DNA of 64,000 nucleotides from an uncultured Dechloromonas sp. (GTDB lineage: Bacteria; Pseudomonadota; Gammaproteobacteria; Burkholderiales; Rhodocyclaceae). A model generated the notes under the pieces. That model was not told where the DNA came from and ran no database searches. It saw only the letters and a list, made by a program, of their open reading frames with translations. Positions 36,636-46,167 of this stretch are shown here, in pieces (the stretch's first letter is position 1; the number at the start of each line of letters is the position of its first letter). Location: the NCBI RefSeq assembly GCF_945957265.1, contig NZ_CAMFKO010000001.1, positions 62,001-126,000 of the forward strand, read 5' to 3'. The position numbers were made by a program, and so were the translations under genes.

Positions 36636-37763
36636 ATGTCCGGCCAGAACCACACTTTTTCTCGAACACTGCCTCTCGTCATCACAGTGTTTCTGGGCAT
36701 GAGCGCTTGCAAGGAAGAAGCCAAAATGGTTTCCGCCCCACCTCCCGAGGTGGTCGTACAAACGGTCGCCGCCCGAACCACACCGCTGACGGTCGACCTG
36801 GTAGCCGAGATCAAGGCGTATCGCGAAGTCGATCTTTACCCGCGCGTCTCCGGGCAGGTCATCAAGCAGAACTTCAAGCCCGGGCAGAAGGTCAAGGAAG
36901 GCGAACTGCTGTTCAGCATCGACCCGCGCGCGTACGACGAGGCCATCATCGATGCCCAGGCCAAGCTGGCCGAGGCCGAAGCGGTACTCGCCCGCACCCG
37001 CCAGGATGTCGAACGCTACAAGCCATTGCTGCCGGACAATGCCATCCCCCGCCAGACCTACGATCAGGCGGTCGCCTCCGAACGACAGAACGGTGCTGTC
37101 GTCCAAGCACGCCGCGCCGGGCTGGAGAAGGTTCGCCTCGACCGCTCCTACGCCGACGTGCGCTCTCCCATCGCCGGCCAGATTGGCCTGCAGAAGATCG
37201 AAGTCGGTGCGCTGGCGACAGCCGGACAGACCGTGCTGGCCACGGTATCGACGCTGGATCCGGTGGTCGCTTACTTCAGCATCCCGGAAATCGATTACCT
37301 CAATTTCGCCAGGCGCTTCCAGGCCACCAAACGCGAGGATAAGGCGCCAATCGAACTGATCCTCGCCGATGGCAGCACCTATGCGCAGAGCGGCCAACTC
37401 GATTTCGCCGACCGGGCGCTCAACCCGGCCACTGGCACCCTGACGCTACGCGCTGTCTTCCCCAACGCCAGCGGCTTGCTCCGCCCCGGCTTGAATGCCC
37501 GTGTCCGCATCGTCCATGAAGTTGCTCAGAATGCATTGCTGATCCCTCAGAAAGCCGTCACCGAACTGCTCGGAAAGCAGTTCGCCAGCGTCGTAGCGGC
37601 GGGCGACAAGATCGAGCAACGCCCGATCCGTACTGGCGCCCGTATCGGCGAATTGTGGCTGGTCGAGGATGGTCTGAAGGCCGGCGAGCGTATCGTCGTC
37701 GATGGACTGCAGAAGGCACGCCCAGGCACGGTGGTTAAACCGGTCGCTGTAGCCCAGCCGTAA
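36636..37763 (+). CDS. RND efflux periplasmic adaptor (membrane fusion protein)
   Basis: 375 aa with a lipobox-like end to the signal (GMSAC near residue 25). The HlyD-type arrangement is visible: barrel-sandwich lipoyl halves (YPRVSGQVIKQNFKPGQKVKEGELLFSIDP and VRSPIAGQIGLQKIEVGALATAGQ) flanking a helical hairpin, then a beta-barrel and membrane-proximal domain. It links the inner-membrane pump at 37773 with the outer-membrane factor at 40898. It is the first gene of the RND unit. Confidence 0.93.
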   Translation: MSGQNHTFSRTLPLVITVFLGMSACKEEAKMVSAPPPEVVVQTVAARTTPLTVDLVAEIKAYREVDLYPRVSGQVIKQNFKPGQKVKEGELLFSIDPRAYDEAIIDAQAKLAEAEAVLARTRQDVERYKPLLPDNAIPRQTYDQAVASERQNGAVVQARRAGLEKVRLDRSYADVRSPIAGQIGLQKIEVGALATAGQTVLATVSTLDPVVAYFSIPEIDYLNFARRFQATKREDKAPIELILADGSTYAQSGQLDFADRALNPATGTLTLRAVFPNASGLLRPGLNARVRIVHEVAQNALLIPQKAVTELLGKQFASVVAAGDKIEQRPIRTGARIGELWLVEDGLKAGERIVVDGLQKARPGTVVKPVAVAQP

Positions 37764-37772
37764 GGAGCCAGC

Positions 37773-40700
37773 ATGGCCAGGTTCTTCATCTTCCGGCCGG
37801 TGTTCGCTATCGTCACCGCCATTGTCCTGACGCTGGCCGGGATCATCGCCGGCATCAGCTTGCCGATTGCCCAGTATCCACAGATCACCCTGCCGACCAT
37901 CCGCGTCAGCGCCGTCTATCCGGGCGCCAGCGCCGAAATCGTCGAGCAGGCGCTTGCCCAGCCCATCGAGGAGCAGGTCAACGGCATCGAAGGCATGCTC
38001 TACATGAGCTCCAGCTCGGCAGGCAACGGCGGCTATAACCTCGATATCACCTTCGGACTCGACAGCGATGCCGACATCGCCGCCGTGCAGGTCCAGAACC
38101 GTGCTTCGCAGGCAAACGCCCGCCTGCCTTCGGAAGCGATCAGCGCCGGCATCACCACCAAGAAACAGACCCCCGACGTCCTGATGTACTTGGCTCTGGT
38201 TTCGCCGAAAGGTACTTACGACGAACTGTTCCTGGCCAACTACGCCACGATCAACGTTGTCGAAGCCATCAAGCGGGTCAAAGGTGTCGGCAACGTCAGC
38301 CTGTTCGGCGCCGAATTCGGCATGCGTATCTGGCTGAAGCCGGACCGGATGGCCAGCCTCGGCATTACGCCGACCGATGTGCATCGAGCCATCCAGGAGC
38401 AGAATGCCCAGGCACCGGCCGGCCAGGTCGGACAGATGCCTGCCCCGAAAACCCAGCAATTCCAGTACGGTGTGGAAGTTCGCGGTCGCTTGTCGGAAGT
38501 GAGTGAATTCGAGGAGATTATCGTCCGCGCCAAGCCGGATGGTTCCTTCATCCGTGTCCGCGATGTCGCCCGCGTCGAACTGGGCGCCAAGGAATACGTC
38601 TTCCAGTCGCGCCTGAACGGCCAACCGGCGGCGGCCTTTTCGATCAACCTGACGCCGGATGCCAGCGCCATCGAGACCGCCGACCTGATCAACGCCGAGT
38701 TGAAGCGTCTGGCCACGGCCTTCCCGGCCGACATGAACTACGACGTGGTACTCGATAACACGGTCTTCGTCAAAGCCTCGCTCAACGAGGTCAAGAACAC
38801 CTTCATCGAAGCGCTGATCCTCGTGCTGGTCGTCGTTTTCATCTTCCTGCAGAACTGGCGGGCGACGATCATTCCGATGCTCGCCGTGCCCGTATCGCTG
38901 GTTGCCACCTTCGCCGCCTTTACCGTACTCGGCTTCACCATCAACACCCTGACCCTATTCGGCATGGTACTGGCCATCGGTATCGTGGTCGATGATGCCA
39001 TCGTGGTTGTCGAAGCGGTCGAACATCACATGGAACATAGCGGCCTGAATGCCCGCGATGCCACCCTGAAGGCGATGGAAGAAGTCTCCGGCCCGGTGGT
39101 TGCCATGGCGCTGATCCTGTGCGCGGTCTTCGTACCAGTCGCCTTCCTCGGGGGCATTTCCGGCGTGATGTACAAGCAGTTCGCCATCACGATTGCCGTG
39201 TCCACGGCCCTTTCCGGTTTCGTCGCCCTGTCGCTGACCCCTGCCTTGTGCGCCACGATGCTGAAACCGAAGGACAAGACTGCGGCCAACCGTGGCTTCT
39301 TCGGTGCCTTCAACCGGGTCTTCGACCGCCTGACCGATGGCTATGAGCGCAAGGTACAGATGATGATCCGGCGCAGCTTGCTCTCGTTGGCCATGCTTGG
39401 CATCCTGATCTTCGTCGCGGTCGGCCTGATGAATCGTGTTCCCGGCGGTTTCGTGCCCTCGGAAGACCAGGGTTATTTCCTCGGCAGCGTGCAGCTCCCC
39501 GCCGCCGCTTCGCTCAACCGAACCCTGGCCGTGACCGAAAAAGTCGATGACATTCTCAAGAGCTACGATGCCGTCGACAAGCGCCTGATCATCAATGGCT
39601 ACAACATCCTGAACGGCGCCCCGCAGTCGGACAGCGCCCTGTTCGTCACCACTCTGAAGCCTTGGTCTGAACGTGCCACGGATTCGCTGAAGACCGTCCT
39701 GCTCGGCACCTACCAGCAGGGTGGCAAATTGCCGGAAGCCGTAGTTCTGGGATTCAACCCACCGCCGATTCCCGGCCTGGGCGCAACAGGAGGATTCTCT
39801 TTCAAGCTGCAGGATCGCTCCGGTGGCACACCGCAGGAACTGGCCAAAGTCGCCGATGACTTCATGGCTGCCGCCCGACAGCGGCCCGAAATTGCCAGCA
39901 TCTACTCCAAGTTCAATCCGCGTACGCCGGCCTTCCGGCTGGCGGTCGACCGGGAGAAAGCCAAGAAACTGGGCGTACCGGTATCCGACATCACCAACGC
40001 CTTACAGACCTTCCTCGGCGGCTTGAATGTCAACGACTTCAGCCGTTTCGGCCGTACCTACAAGGTCACCATGCAGGCCGAGCCGGAATACCGCAGCGAT
40101 ATCCAGGGTATCGGGCTGTTCCACGTGCGCAATGGCGACAACCAGATGATCCCCTTGTCGACCTTCGTGACGCCAATGCCGACCAGCGCCCCGACCGTGC
40201 TCGAACGCTACAACCTGTACCGCACGGCCGAGCTCGGTGGTAATCCGGGCGCCGGCTTTAGTTCCAGCGAAGCCATCCAGGCCATGGAGGAAATCGCCGC
40301 AACCGCCCTGCCGCCCGGCTACGGTTTCGAGTGGTCAGGTATCAGCCGCCAGGAAAAGGAATCAGCCGGCAAGGCGCCCATCGTCTTCGCGATGGCCATC
40401 GTTTTCGTCTTCCTGTTCCTCGCCGCCCTGTACGAAAGCTGGGCGATCCCCTTCGCCGTCCTGCTCGCCGTGCCGCTTGGTGTATTTGGCGCCATGCTCG
40501 GCCTGTGGCTAACCGGGCTGACGAACAACATCTATGCCCAGATCGGCCTGGTCCTGCTCATCGGCCTGGCAGCGAAAAACGCTATCCTGATCGTCGAATT
40601 CGCCAAGATGAAGCGTGAGCAAGGCGAAGATGCAGTGACCGCCGCTGTCGGCGCGGCGAAGCTGCGTCTTCGCCCGATCCTGATGACCTCCTTCGCGTTC

Positions 40701-40901
40701 ATCCTTGGCGTGGTGCCGCTGATCATATCCGCCGGGGCCGGCGCCGCAGCGCGTGTATCGATGGGTATCACCGTCTTTGGCGGCATGCTGGCGGCAACGC
40801 TGCTCGCCATCTTCATGGTGCCGGTGCTCTTCGTGGCCGTCGACCGCATCGTCGCGCGCTTTGCGAAAAAGCCTGCCGGCCAACAGGAGACACAGGCATG
40901 A
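37773..40901 (+). CDS. RND multidrug efflux transporter (HAE1 family)
   Basis: 1042 aa, full length. It has twelve transmembrane helices and two large periplasmic loops. The proton-relay aspartates are in GIVVDDAIVVVEAVE on helix 4, and the family motifs (N-terminal IFRPVFAIVTAIVLTLAG, GLAAKNAILIVEFAK on helix 10) are intact. It exports hydrophobic compounds using the proton gradient. The stop overlaps the next start by 4 bp. Confidence 0.96.
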   Translation: MARFFIFRPVFAIVTAIVLTLAGIIAGISLPIAQYPQITLPTIRVSAVYPGASAEIVEQALAQPIEEQVNGIEGMLYMSSSSAGNGGYNLDITFGLDSDADIAAVQVQNRASQANARLPSEAISAGITTKKQTPDVLMYLALVSPKGTYDELFLANYATINVVEAIKRVKGVGNVSLFGAEFGMRIWLKPDRMASLGITPTDVHRAIQEQNAQAPAGQVGQMPAPKTQQFQYGVEVRGRLSEVSEFEEIIVRAKPDGSFIRVRDVARVELGAKEYVFQSRLNGQPAAAFSINLTPDASAIETADLINAELKRLATAFPADMNYDVVLDNTVFVKASLNEVKNTFIEALILVLVVVFIFLQNWRATIIPMLAVPVSLVATFAAFTVLGFTINTLTLFGMVLAIGIVVDDAIVVVEAVEHHMEHSGLNARDATLKAMEEVSGPVVAMALILCAVFVPVAFLGGISGVMYKQFAITIAVSTALSGFVALSLTPALCATMLKPKDKTAANRGFFGAFNRVFDRLTDGYERKVQMMIRRSLLSLAMLGILIFVAVGLMNRVPGGFVPSEDQGYFLGSVQLPAAASLNRTLAVTEKVDDILKSYDAVDKRLIINGYNILNGAPQSDSALFVTTLKPWSERATDSLKTVLLGTYQQGGKLPEAVVLGFNPPPIPGLGATGGFSFKLQDRSGGTPQELAKVADDFMAAARQRPEIASIYSKFNPRTPAFRLAVDREKAKKLGVPVSDITNALQTFLGGLNVNDFSRFGRTYKVTMQAEPEYRSDIQGIGLFHVRNGDNQMIPLSTFVTPMPTSAPTVLERYNLYRTAELGGNPGAGFSSSEAIQAMEEIAATALPPGYGFEWSGISRQEKESAGKAPIVFAMAIVFVFLFLAALYESWAIPFAVLLAVPLGVFGAMLGLWLTGLTNNIYAQIGLVLLIGLAAKNAILIVEFAKMKREQGEDAVTAAVGAAKLRLRPILMTSFAFILGVVPLIISAGAGAAARVSMGITVFGGMLAATLLAIFMVPVLFVAVDRIVARFAKKPAGQQETQA

Positions 40902-42274
40902 TCCGCCGTACCCCCATTGCCGCCATGCTGGCCTGCCTGTTCGTGACCGGCTGCGCCCTTGGCCCGGACTACCAGCGTCCTGCCATCGACTTGCCTGAAG
41001 TTCACAGCGGCAGTTCCGCCCGGGCTACCGGCGAAACCTCTTCCCTGGCCAAGCAGAATTGGCGCGATGTGTTCACCGACCCGGCCCTCAAGGCCTTGAT
41101 CGACGAAGCGCTCACGGCCGGGCCGGATGCGCTGCTGGCAGCGGCCAGGCTGCGCGAAGCGGAGGCCCTGGCCGGCGTCAGCCGAGCACCGCTATTGCCA
41201 CAAGCCTCTCTCTCGCTGAATACCTCGCCCACCGTGCGCCAGCCCGGCGAACGCTTCACCGCCAGCTATCTCGGCGGGGCCGGCATTTCCTGGGAAATCG
41301 ACCTGTGGGGACGCTATCGCCGCGCCAGCGAGGCAGCCCAGGCCGAACTGCTGGCGAGTGACGAAGCCCGCCATGGCATGCAGGCTTCGTTGATCGCCAG
41401 CGTCGCCCGCTATTATTTCCAACTCGCCACGCTGCATGAGACGCTGACCGTGACCGAGCGCAGCGCCAAAAACCAGGCGGAAGTCCTGCGACTGATCAAG
41501 CGCCTCTCTGCCGCCGGCATTTCCTCAGCCGCCGAAGAACGCCAGCAGGAAAGCGCCCTGGCGACCACGGAAGCCAGCCTGCCGCCCCTGCGCCGGCAGA
41601 TCGCCGAAACCGAGAATGCACTGGCCATACTGCTCGGTCGAGCCCCCGGCGCGCTGCGCCTGGAGTCGCCGCCACAACTGGCGCTACCGGGTTTTATCCC
41701 GCCCGGCTTGCCCTCCTCTCTACTGGAACAGCGACCGGACATCCGCCAGGCGGAAGCACGTCTGATGGCAGCCAACGCACGTGTTGGCGAAGCGAGAGCC
41801 CTGTTCTTCCCCAGCCTGTCGCTGACCGCAATCTTTGGCGGAGTCAGTACCAGCCTGGCCGATGTCGTACATGGCCGAGCACCCGCCGTCGCTTCCGTCG
41901 GCCCCAATCTGCTCCAACCCCTGTTCGCTGGCGGCCAGATCTACTTCAACAAGCAGGCCGCCGAAGCCCGGCTGGAGCAAGCAGTAATCAGCTACCGCAA
42001 AACCATCCTGAATGCGCTGGGCGAAGTCGCCAATGGCTTGGTCGCCTACGAAACCGGCAACGACCTGATGGATATCCAGGCGCGCCGTGTCGCCGCTTCG
42101 CGGGAGGCGATGCGCCTCGCCGACCTGCGCTTCCGCGCCGGCACGACGAACTTCCTCGAAGTACTCGACGCGCAGCGCCAACTGCTCGCCGCCGAGACCC
42201 AGGAAGCCCAGGCCCTGCTGGAAAAACGGCTAGCGCTGGTCAACGTCTACCTGGCCCTGGGAGGCGGCTGGTAA
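40898..42274 (+). CDS. RND outer-membrane factor (OprM/NodT type lipoprotein)
   Basis: 458 aa with a lipobox (FVTGC, residue 19) followed by ALGPDYQRP, the signature opening of NodT-family channels. Two helical repeats (LIDEALTAGPDALLAAARLREAEA and LLEQRPDIRQAEARLMAANARVGEARA) mark the outer-membrane-factor domains. It completes the tripartite pump. Confidence 0.95.
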   Translation: MIRRTPIAAMLACLFVTGCALGPDYQRPAIDLPEVHSGSSARATGETSSLAKQNWRDVFTDPALKALIDEALTAGPDALLAAARLREAEALAGVSRAPLLPQASLSLNTSPTVRQPGERFTASYLGGAGISWEIDLWGRYRRASEAAQAELLASDEARHGMQASLIASVARYYFQLATLHETLTVTERSAKNQAEVLRLIKRLSAAGISSAAEERQQESALATTEASLPPLRRQIAETENALAILLGRAPGALRLESPPQLALPGFIPPGLPSSLLEQRPDIRQAEARLMAANARVGEARALFFPSLSLTAIFGGVSTSLADVVHGRAPAVASVGPNLLQPLFAGGQIYFNKQAAEARLEQAVISYRKTILNALGEVANGLVAYETGNDLMDIQARRVAASREAMRLADLRFRAGTTNFLEVLDAQRQLLAAETQEAQALLEKRLALVNVYLALGGGW

Positions 42275-42293
42275 GCCACTCGCTGAGCAAACC

Positions 42294-43556
42294 ATGAGTG
42301 CCATCCAGACCATCGCCTCGATCCGCTGGATGTTGTTGCGCAGGCTACTGGCAGTCTGGCTCGTCGTATCGCTAGTAGCCGCCGGCATGACCTACTACCT
42401 CGAAGTATCCCGCTTCGAGGAGGGTCTGGTTGCCATCGCCAGCGAGGAAGTCCGGCATCTCTCGACCTCGCCCGCTGGCGATACAGACGAAGCGCAAAGC
42501 CTGTTGGCCAACGAAACGCGGCAATTCATCAGCACCCACTACCTCTGGATCAAGGTGCATGACGATCAAGGCAAGCTGGTTCGCGAACTTGCCAACCCGA
42601 CATTCGAGAAACTGACCGATCAACTCCAGCCCAGCATTCAGGCAATGGCACGGGATGGCCGACGCCATTTCGAGAAACTGCAGATTGGCGAGCAACCGGT
42701 CATTCGAATTCTGGTGACAGTGCCTGCGCCGGAAGGAAAACTGTTCCTGGAGGGTGCATTTCTTCTCGACCGCCTGACCTTGCAGCAGCAACGTGCAAAA
42801 ACTTGGCGCACCATCGGTTTCGTTCTGCTCTCCAGCCTGCTGACCGCCCTTGCCCTGTACCCGGTGGTACTGCTCCTTTACCGTTCGCTGATCAAGGCAT
42901 CGAAAGAAATCCTGCGCGGCAACCTCGAAATCGCCGCGGTGCTGGGCAGTGCCATCGCCAAGCGGGATTCCGATACCGGCGAGCACAATTACCGAGTCAC
43001 CCTGTATGCGATTCATCTGGCGAAAGCTGTAGAAGCCCCGACTGAGGCTATGCGCGGCCTGATCATCGGCTCCTTCCTGCACGATGTGGGCAAGATCGGC
43101 ATCCCCGATGCGATCCTGCTGAAGCCAGGCAGACTGGATGATCAGGAATTTGCCGAAATGCGGGAGCATGTCCGCCTGGGCCTTGAAATCGTCGCCGATT
43201 CGCATTGGCTCAAGATTGCCCGCGACATCATTGGCCATCATCACGAAAAATATGACGGCAGCGGCTATCCAAAGGGCTTGCGGGGCGATGAAATTCCTTT
43301 CGCAGCACGCATTTTCGCCATCGTCGATGTGTTCGATGCCTTGACCTCACGCCGCCCGTACAAGGAGGCGCTGACCGCCCAGCAAGCCCTGGAAATTCAG
43401 GGAGAAGGTGCGGGCAGCCATTTCGACCCCAGCCTGCTGGAACAATTTAGGCGCATCGCTAGCCAGCTACATTCGGAAATCCACGACAAAAACGAGGCCG
43501 AGCTTCGTGAATCGCTGACTGGCCTGCTGCCCCGTTACTTCCTGAAACTCAACTGA
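42294..43556 (+). CDS. Membrane HD-GYP protein (putative c-di-GMP phosphodiesterase)
   Basis: 420 aa. Two transmembrane helices (about 16-36 and 170-195) bracket a periplasmic sensor domain. The HD-GYP domain is complete, with DTGEHNYRVTLYA, SFLHDVGKIGIPD and HHHEKYDGSGYPKGL. It lies 19 bp after the efflux genes and is probably co-transcribed, which links cyclic di-GMP breakdown to efflux. It opposes in function the GGDEF enzyme at 24576. Confidence 0.88.
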   Translation: MSAIQTIASIRWMLLRRLLAVWLVVSLVAAGMTYYLEVSRFEEGLVAIASEEVRHLSTSPAGDTDEAQSLLANETRQFISTHYLWIKVHDDQGKLVRELANPTFEKLTDQLQPSIQAMARDGRRHFEKLQIGEQPVIRILVTVPAPEGKLFLEGAFLLDRLTLQQQRAKTWRTIGFVLLSSLLTALALYPVVLLLYRSLIKASKEILRGNLEIAAVLGSAIAKRDSDTGEHNYRVTLYAIHLAKAVEAPTEAMRGLIIGSFLHDVGKIGIPDAILLKPGRLDDQEFAEMREHVRLGLEIVADSHWLKIARDIIGHHHEKYDGSGYPKGLRGDEIPFAARIFAIVDVFDALTSRRPYKEALTAQQALEIQGEGAGSHFDPSLLEQFRRIASQLHSEIHDKNEAELRESLTGLLPRYFLKLN

Positions 43557-43564
43557 TTGGTGCC

Positions 43565-44797
43565 ATGGAACAGGATCTCGTCACTCGTGCAAGGCAATAC
43601 GCCGTCGAATTCCATGAGCGTATCGACCAACGGCGCAAGTACTCCGGACAACCGTACGAAGCCCACTTGAAAGCGGTCGCCGATATCGTTGCTGGCGTGT
43701 CCGACGACCCGGCCACCCTGGCGGCAGCCTGGCTCCACGATGTCGTCGAAGACACCCCCGCCACCATAGAAGATGTGGCCCACGAATTTGGCACTGATAT
43801 TGCAGAATTGGTCGACGCGCTGACCGATGTCAGCCGTCCCTCCGACGGTAACCGAAAGGAACGCCGGGCAATCGACTGCGCACATCTGGCCAGCGCGCCG
43901 CCCCGCGCCCAGACCGTCAAATTGGCCGATCTGATCGACAACTGCGACGACATCTGTCGGGCTGACCCACGTTTTGGCATGGTGTTTCTCCAGGAAGCGA
44001 ATGATCTCGTCGGCGTCTTGAAGGCAGGCGATCCCCGCTTGATCGAGCGGGTGAAAAAACTGATCGGGTACTGGAGCAAAAAACTCGCTGGAGAATCAAC
44101 AGACTTCGAAAATTCCGGCAATCACCAGACAGGGCCTCACCAACGTCAAATTCTGAGCGTGATACTGAACCGCTTCGAAGCCAGGGATCTCGGACGCCCA
44201 TTGGACAAGCGCAAAACCTGGAAGCCTTCACAAGTCGTCAAAGGTAACGCCTCCTTCATCGACATCGTCAATGTGCTGACCCGCCATCAAAACTGCATTG
44301 TCGAAAGAGATGACGATGCACCGCTGCTGGTCACGCGTGATGATTTCAGCAGCCCCCTAGCCCGCATGTGGCTGTTCGGTATCCTGACCTCAATCGAAAT
44401 GGACATGAAATGGCACATCCGGCGAACGATGGATGCGGAGCAATGGGCCAACGGACTATCCGACGGAAGACTCCGGATGCTCAGCCAATTGATGGAAGTG
44501 CGGAGCCGCCGAAATCAGCCGTGCGACCTCCTCGACTGCCTGCAACTAAGCGATCTGCTATCGCTGATCATTCACCAGGCAGGCCATCCCGGCGCCCTGG
44601 GGTTCAAGTCACGAAGAAGCGTAAAACGGGCTTTTGGCGATATCGAGACCTTGCGTAACTACATTGCCCACAGCCAGGAAATCGGTGATCCGCTTTGGCC
44701 CAGCATTGCTCGTTTGGCGCGCCACTTCTGGACCAACAGCGAATCATCGGGCAGCAACAATGAAATTGAGGATTGCCAAGGTAGAGAGGCGATTTAG
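43565..44797 (+). CDS. HD (RelA/SpoT-type hydrolase)-CBS-like-HEPN-like fusion protein
   Basis: 410 aa, 8 bp after the HD-GYP gene. The N-terminal domain matches small ppGpp hydrolases: H34, the pair H58-D59 in WLHDVVEDT with E62-D63, and KLADLIDN with D122 and N126. A second part from about residue 230 resembles a degenerate CBS segment (SFIDIVNVLTRHQNCIVERD...LLVTRDDFSSPLARMWLFG). The C-terminal helical part has SVKRAFGDIETLRNYIAH, where R364-N365-x3-H369 matches the RNase motif of HEPN domains. Predicted roles are (p)ppGpp hydrolysis with a nucleotide-sensing part and a possible RNase end; none is proven. Confidence 0.75.
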   Translation: MEQDLVTRARQYAVEFHERIDQRRKYSGQPYEAHLKAVADIVAGVSDDPATLAAAWLHDVVEDTPATIEDVAHEFGTDIAELVDALTDVSRPSDGNRKERRAIDCAHLASAPPRAQTVKLADLIDNCDDICRADPRFGMVFLQEANDLVGVLKAGDPRLIERVKKLIGYWSKKLAGESTDFENSGNHQTGPHQRQILSVILNRFEARDLGRPLDKRKTWKPSQVVKGNASFIDIVNVLTRHQNCIVERDDDAPLLVTRDDFSSPLARMWLFGILTSIEMDMKWHIRRTMDAEQWANGLSDGRLRMLSQLMEVRSRRNQPCDLLDCLQLSDLLSLIIHQAGHPGALGFKSRRSVKRAFGDIETLRNYIAHSQEIGDPLWPSIARLARHFWTNSESSGSNNEIEDCQGREAI

Positions 44798-44854
44798 CCT
44801 CCACTGTGCTATCACTTTGAAATGAGCATGGCTACCGATGCTCGTTTCAAGCTG

Positions 44855-44867
44855 ACCCAAATTGGGC
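44855..44867. promoter_or_regulatory. Island palindrome site 9 (ACCCAAATTGGGC)
   Basis: Two differences from the consensus; the symmetric core CCCAAATTGGG is a perfect palindrome. It lies 107 bp upstream of gltS. Confidence 0.6.
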
Positions 44868-44973
44868 AACTCAAGGTTTGGAATCCAAATTCAAACACCG
44901 AGAATACGTATTTATCGAATAGAGCCAGTCAGCCGTTCCGGCAACCTTCTGTGTTCACACTTTCATTTCTCGA

Positions 44974-46167
44974 ATGATTACTCTCGATGGCTACGGCACA
45001 CTGGTTGCCGCTTCTTTTGTACTACTCGTTGGCCGCAGGCTATTACATGGGATTAAATTCTTACGTGCTTACTCGATTCCTGAACCCGTCGCCGGCGGTT
45101 TGATTGCGGCGCTCGGGCTATATGCCAGTAAATTATTATTTAACTTTGAGGTGCGCTTCGACACTGCGCTGAACACTCCATTAATGCTGGCCTTTTTTGC
45201 CAGCATCGGACTTAACGCGAACCTTGCTAGCCTGAAACGAGGTGGACGGCCTCTTTTGCTACTGTTTGCTGTTGTTATTGCTTTCCTCATCACGCAAAAT
45301 TTTGTGGGCGTAACTCTGGCGCATCTGCTTGGCTTTCCATCGCAGATTGGTCTTCTAGCTGGTTCAATATCTCTTTCCGGCGGTCATGGCACTGGGGCTG
45401 CTTGGGGAAGCGTTTTCAGCGAAAAATATGGCCTTACGTCCGCTCCTGAAGTAGCTATCGCCTGCGCCACTTTCGGACTGATACTTGGCGGTCTAATCGG
45501 AGGCCCAGTGGCAAGCTACCTGGCCCATAAAATCAAAGATCAGGCACCTCATCTGACCACAGAACAATTAGGAGCATTTGAAGCTCCTGGTACCACTCGC
45601 CTAATCACTGCGCCAGCAATGATCGAAGCATTAGCCTTGTTTGCAGTCTGCCTGCTGATAGGTAACGAAATTTCGCGTGCGCTTAAGGGTAGTTCGCTTG
45701 AATTACCTGCTTTTGTCTGCGTGTTGTTTGTCGGCGTCATATTGCGCAATATTCTGTCGAAATTTGGCGGTTACGAAGTCTTCGAACGCTGTAATTCCGT
45801 ACTTGGAAACGTTTCGCTAGCCTTGTTCTTGGCAATGGCCCTAATGTCGCTGCGGCTTTGGGAACTGACTTCGCTTGCACTACCGATGTTTATTCTCCTC
45901 GGCGCTCAGACTTTGCTAATGGTGGCTTGGGCAATTTTCATCACTTTCCGTGTGATGGGTGCAAACCACGACGCCATAGTCATTGCTGCTGGCCACTGTG
46001 GGTTCGGTCTCGGAGCCACCCCGACTGCCATCGCAAACATGCAAGCGGTGTCTGAACAACGTGGCCATTCTCAGCTTGCATTTCTGATCGTTCCGATGGT
46101 GGGTGCTTTTTTTATTGACATTGCCAATGCCGTTGTGATCAAACTATTTCTCTTTGCGCTTACATAA
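44974..46167 (+). CDS. gltS: Sodium/glutamate symporter GltS
   Basis: 397 aa, the family length. The two re-entrant loop motifs are present: SLSGGHGTGAAWGSVF near residue 130 and AAGHCGFGLGATPTAIANMQ near residue 340. GltS takes up glutamate with sodium at the inner membrane. Codon use is clearly more AT-rich (TTATTATTTAAC, GCTGTTGTTATT) than in its neighbours, pointing to a separate origin. It is the last cargo gene, alone behind its own palindrome. Confidence 0.93.
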   Translation: MITLDGYGTLVAASFVLLVGRRLLHGIKFLRAYSIPEPVAGGLIAALGLYASKLLFNFEVRFDTALNTPLMLAFFASIGLNANLASLKRGGRPLLLLFAVVIAFLITQNFVGVTLAHLLGFPSQIGLLAGSISLSGGHGTGAAWGSVFSEKYGLTSAPEVAIACATFGLILGGLIGGPVASYLAHKIKDQAPHLTTEQLGAFEAPGTTRLITAPAMIEALALFAVCLLIGNEISRALKGSSLELPAFVCVLFVGVILRNILSKFGGYEVFERCNSVLGNVSLALFLAMALMSLRLWELTSLALPMFILLGAQTLLMVAWAIFITFRVMGANHDAIVIAAGHCGFGLGATPTAIANMQAVSEQRGHSQLAFLIVPMVGAFFIDIANAVVIKLFLFALT

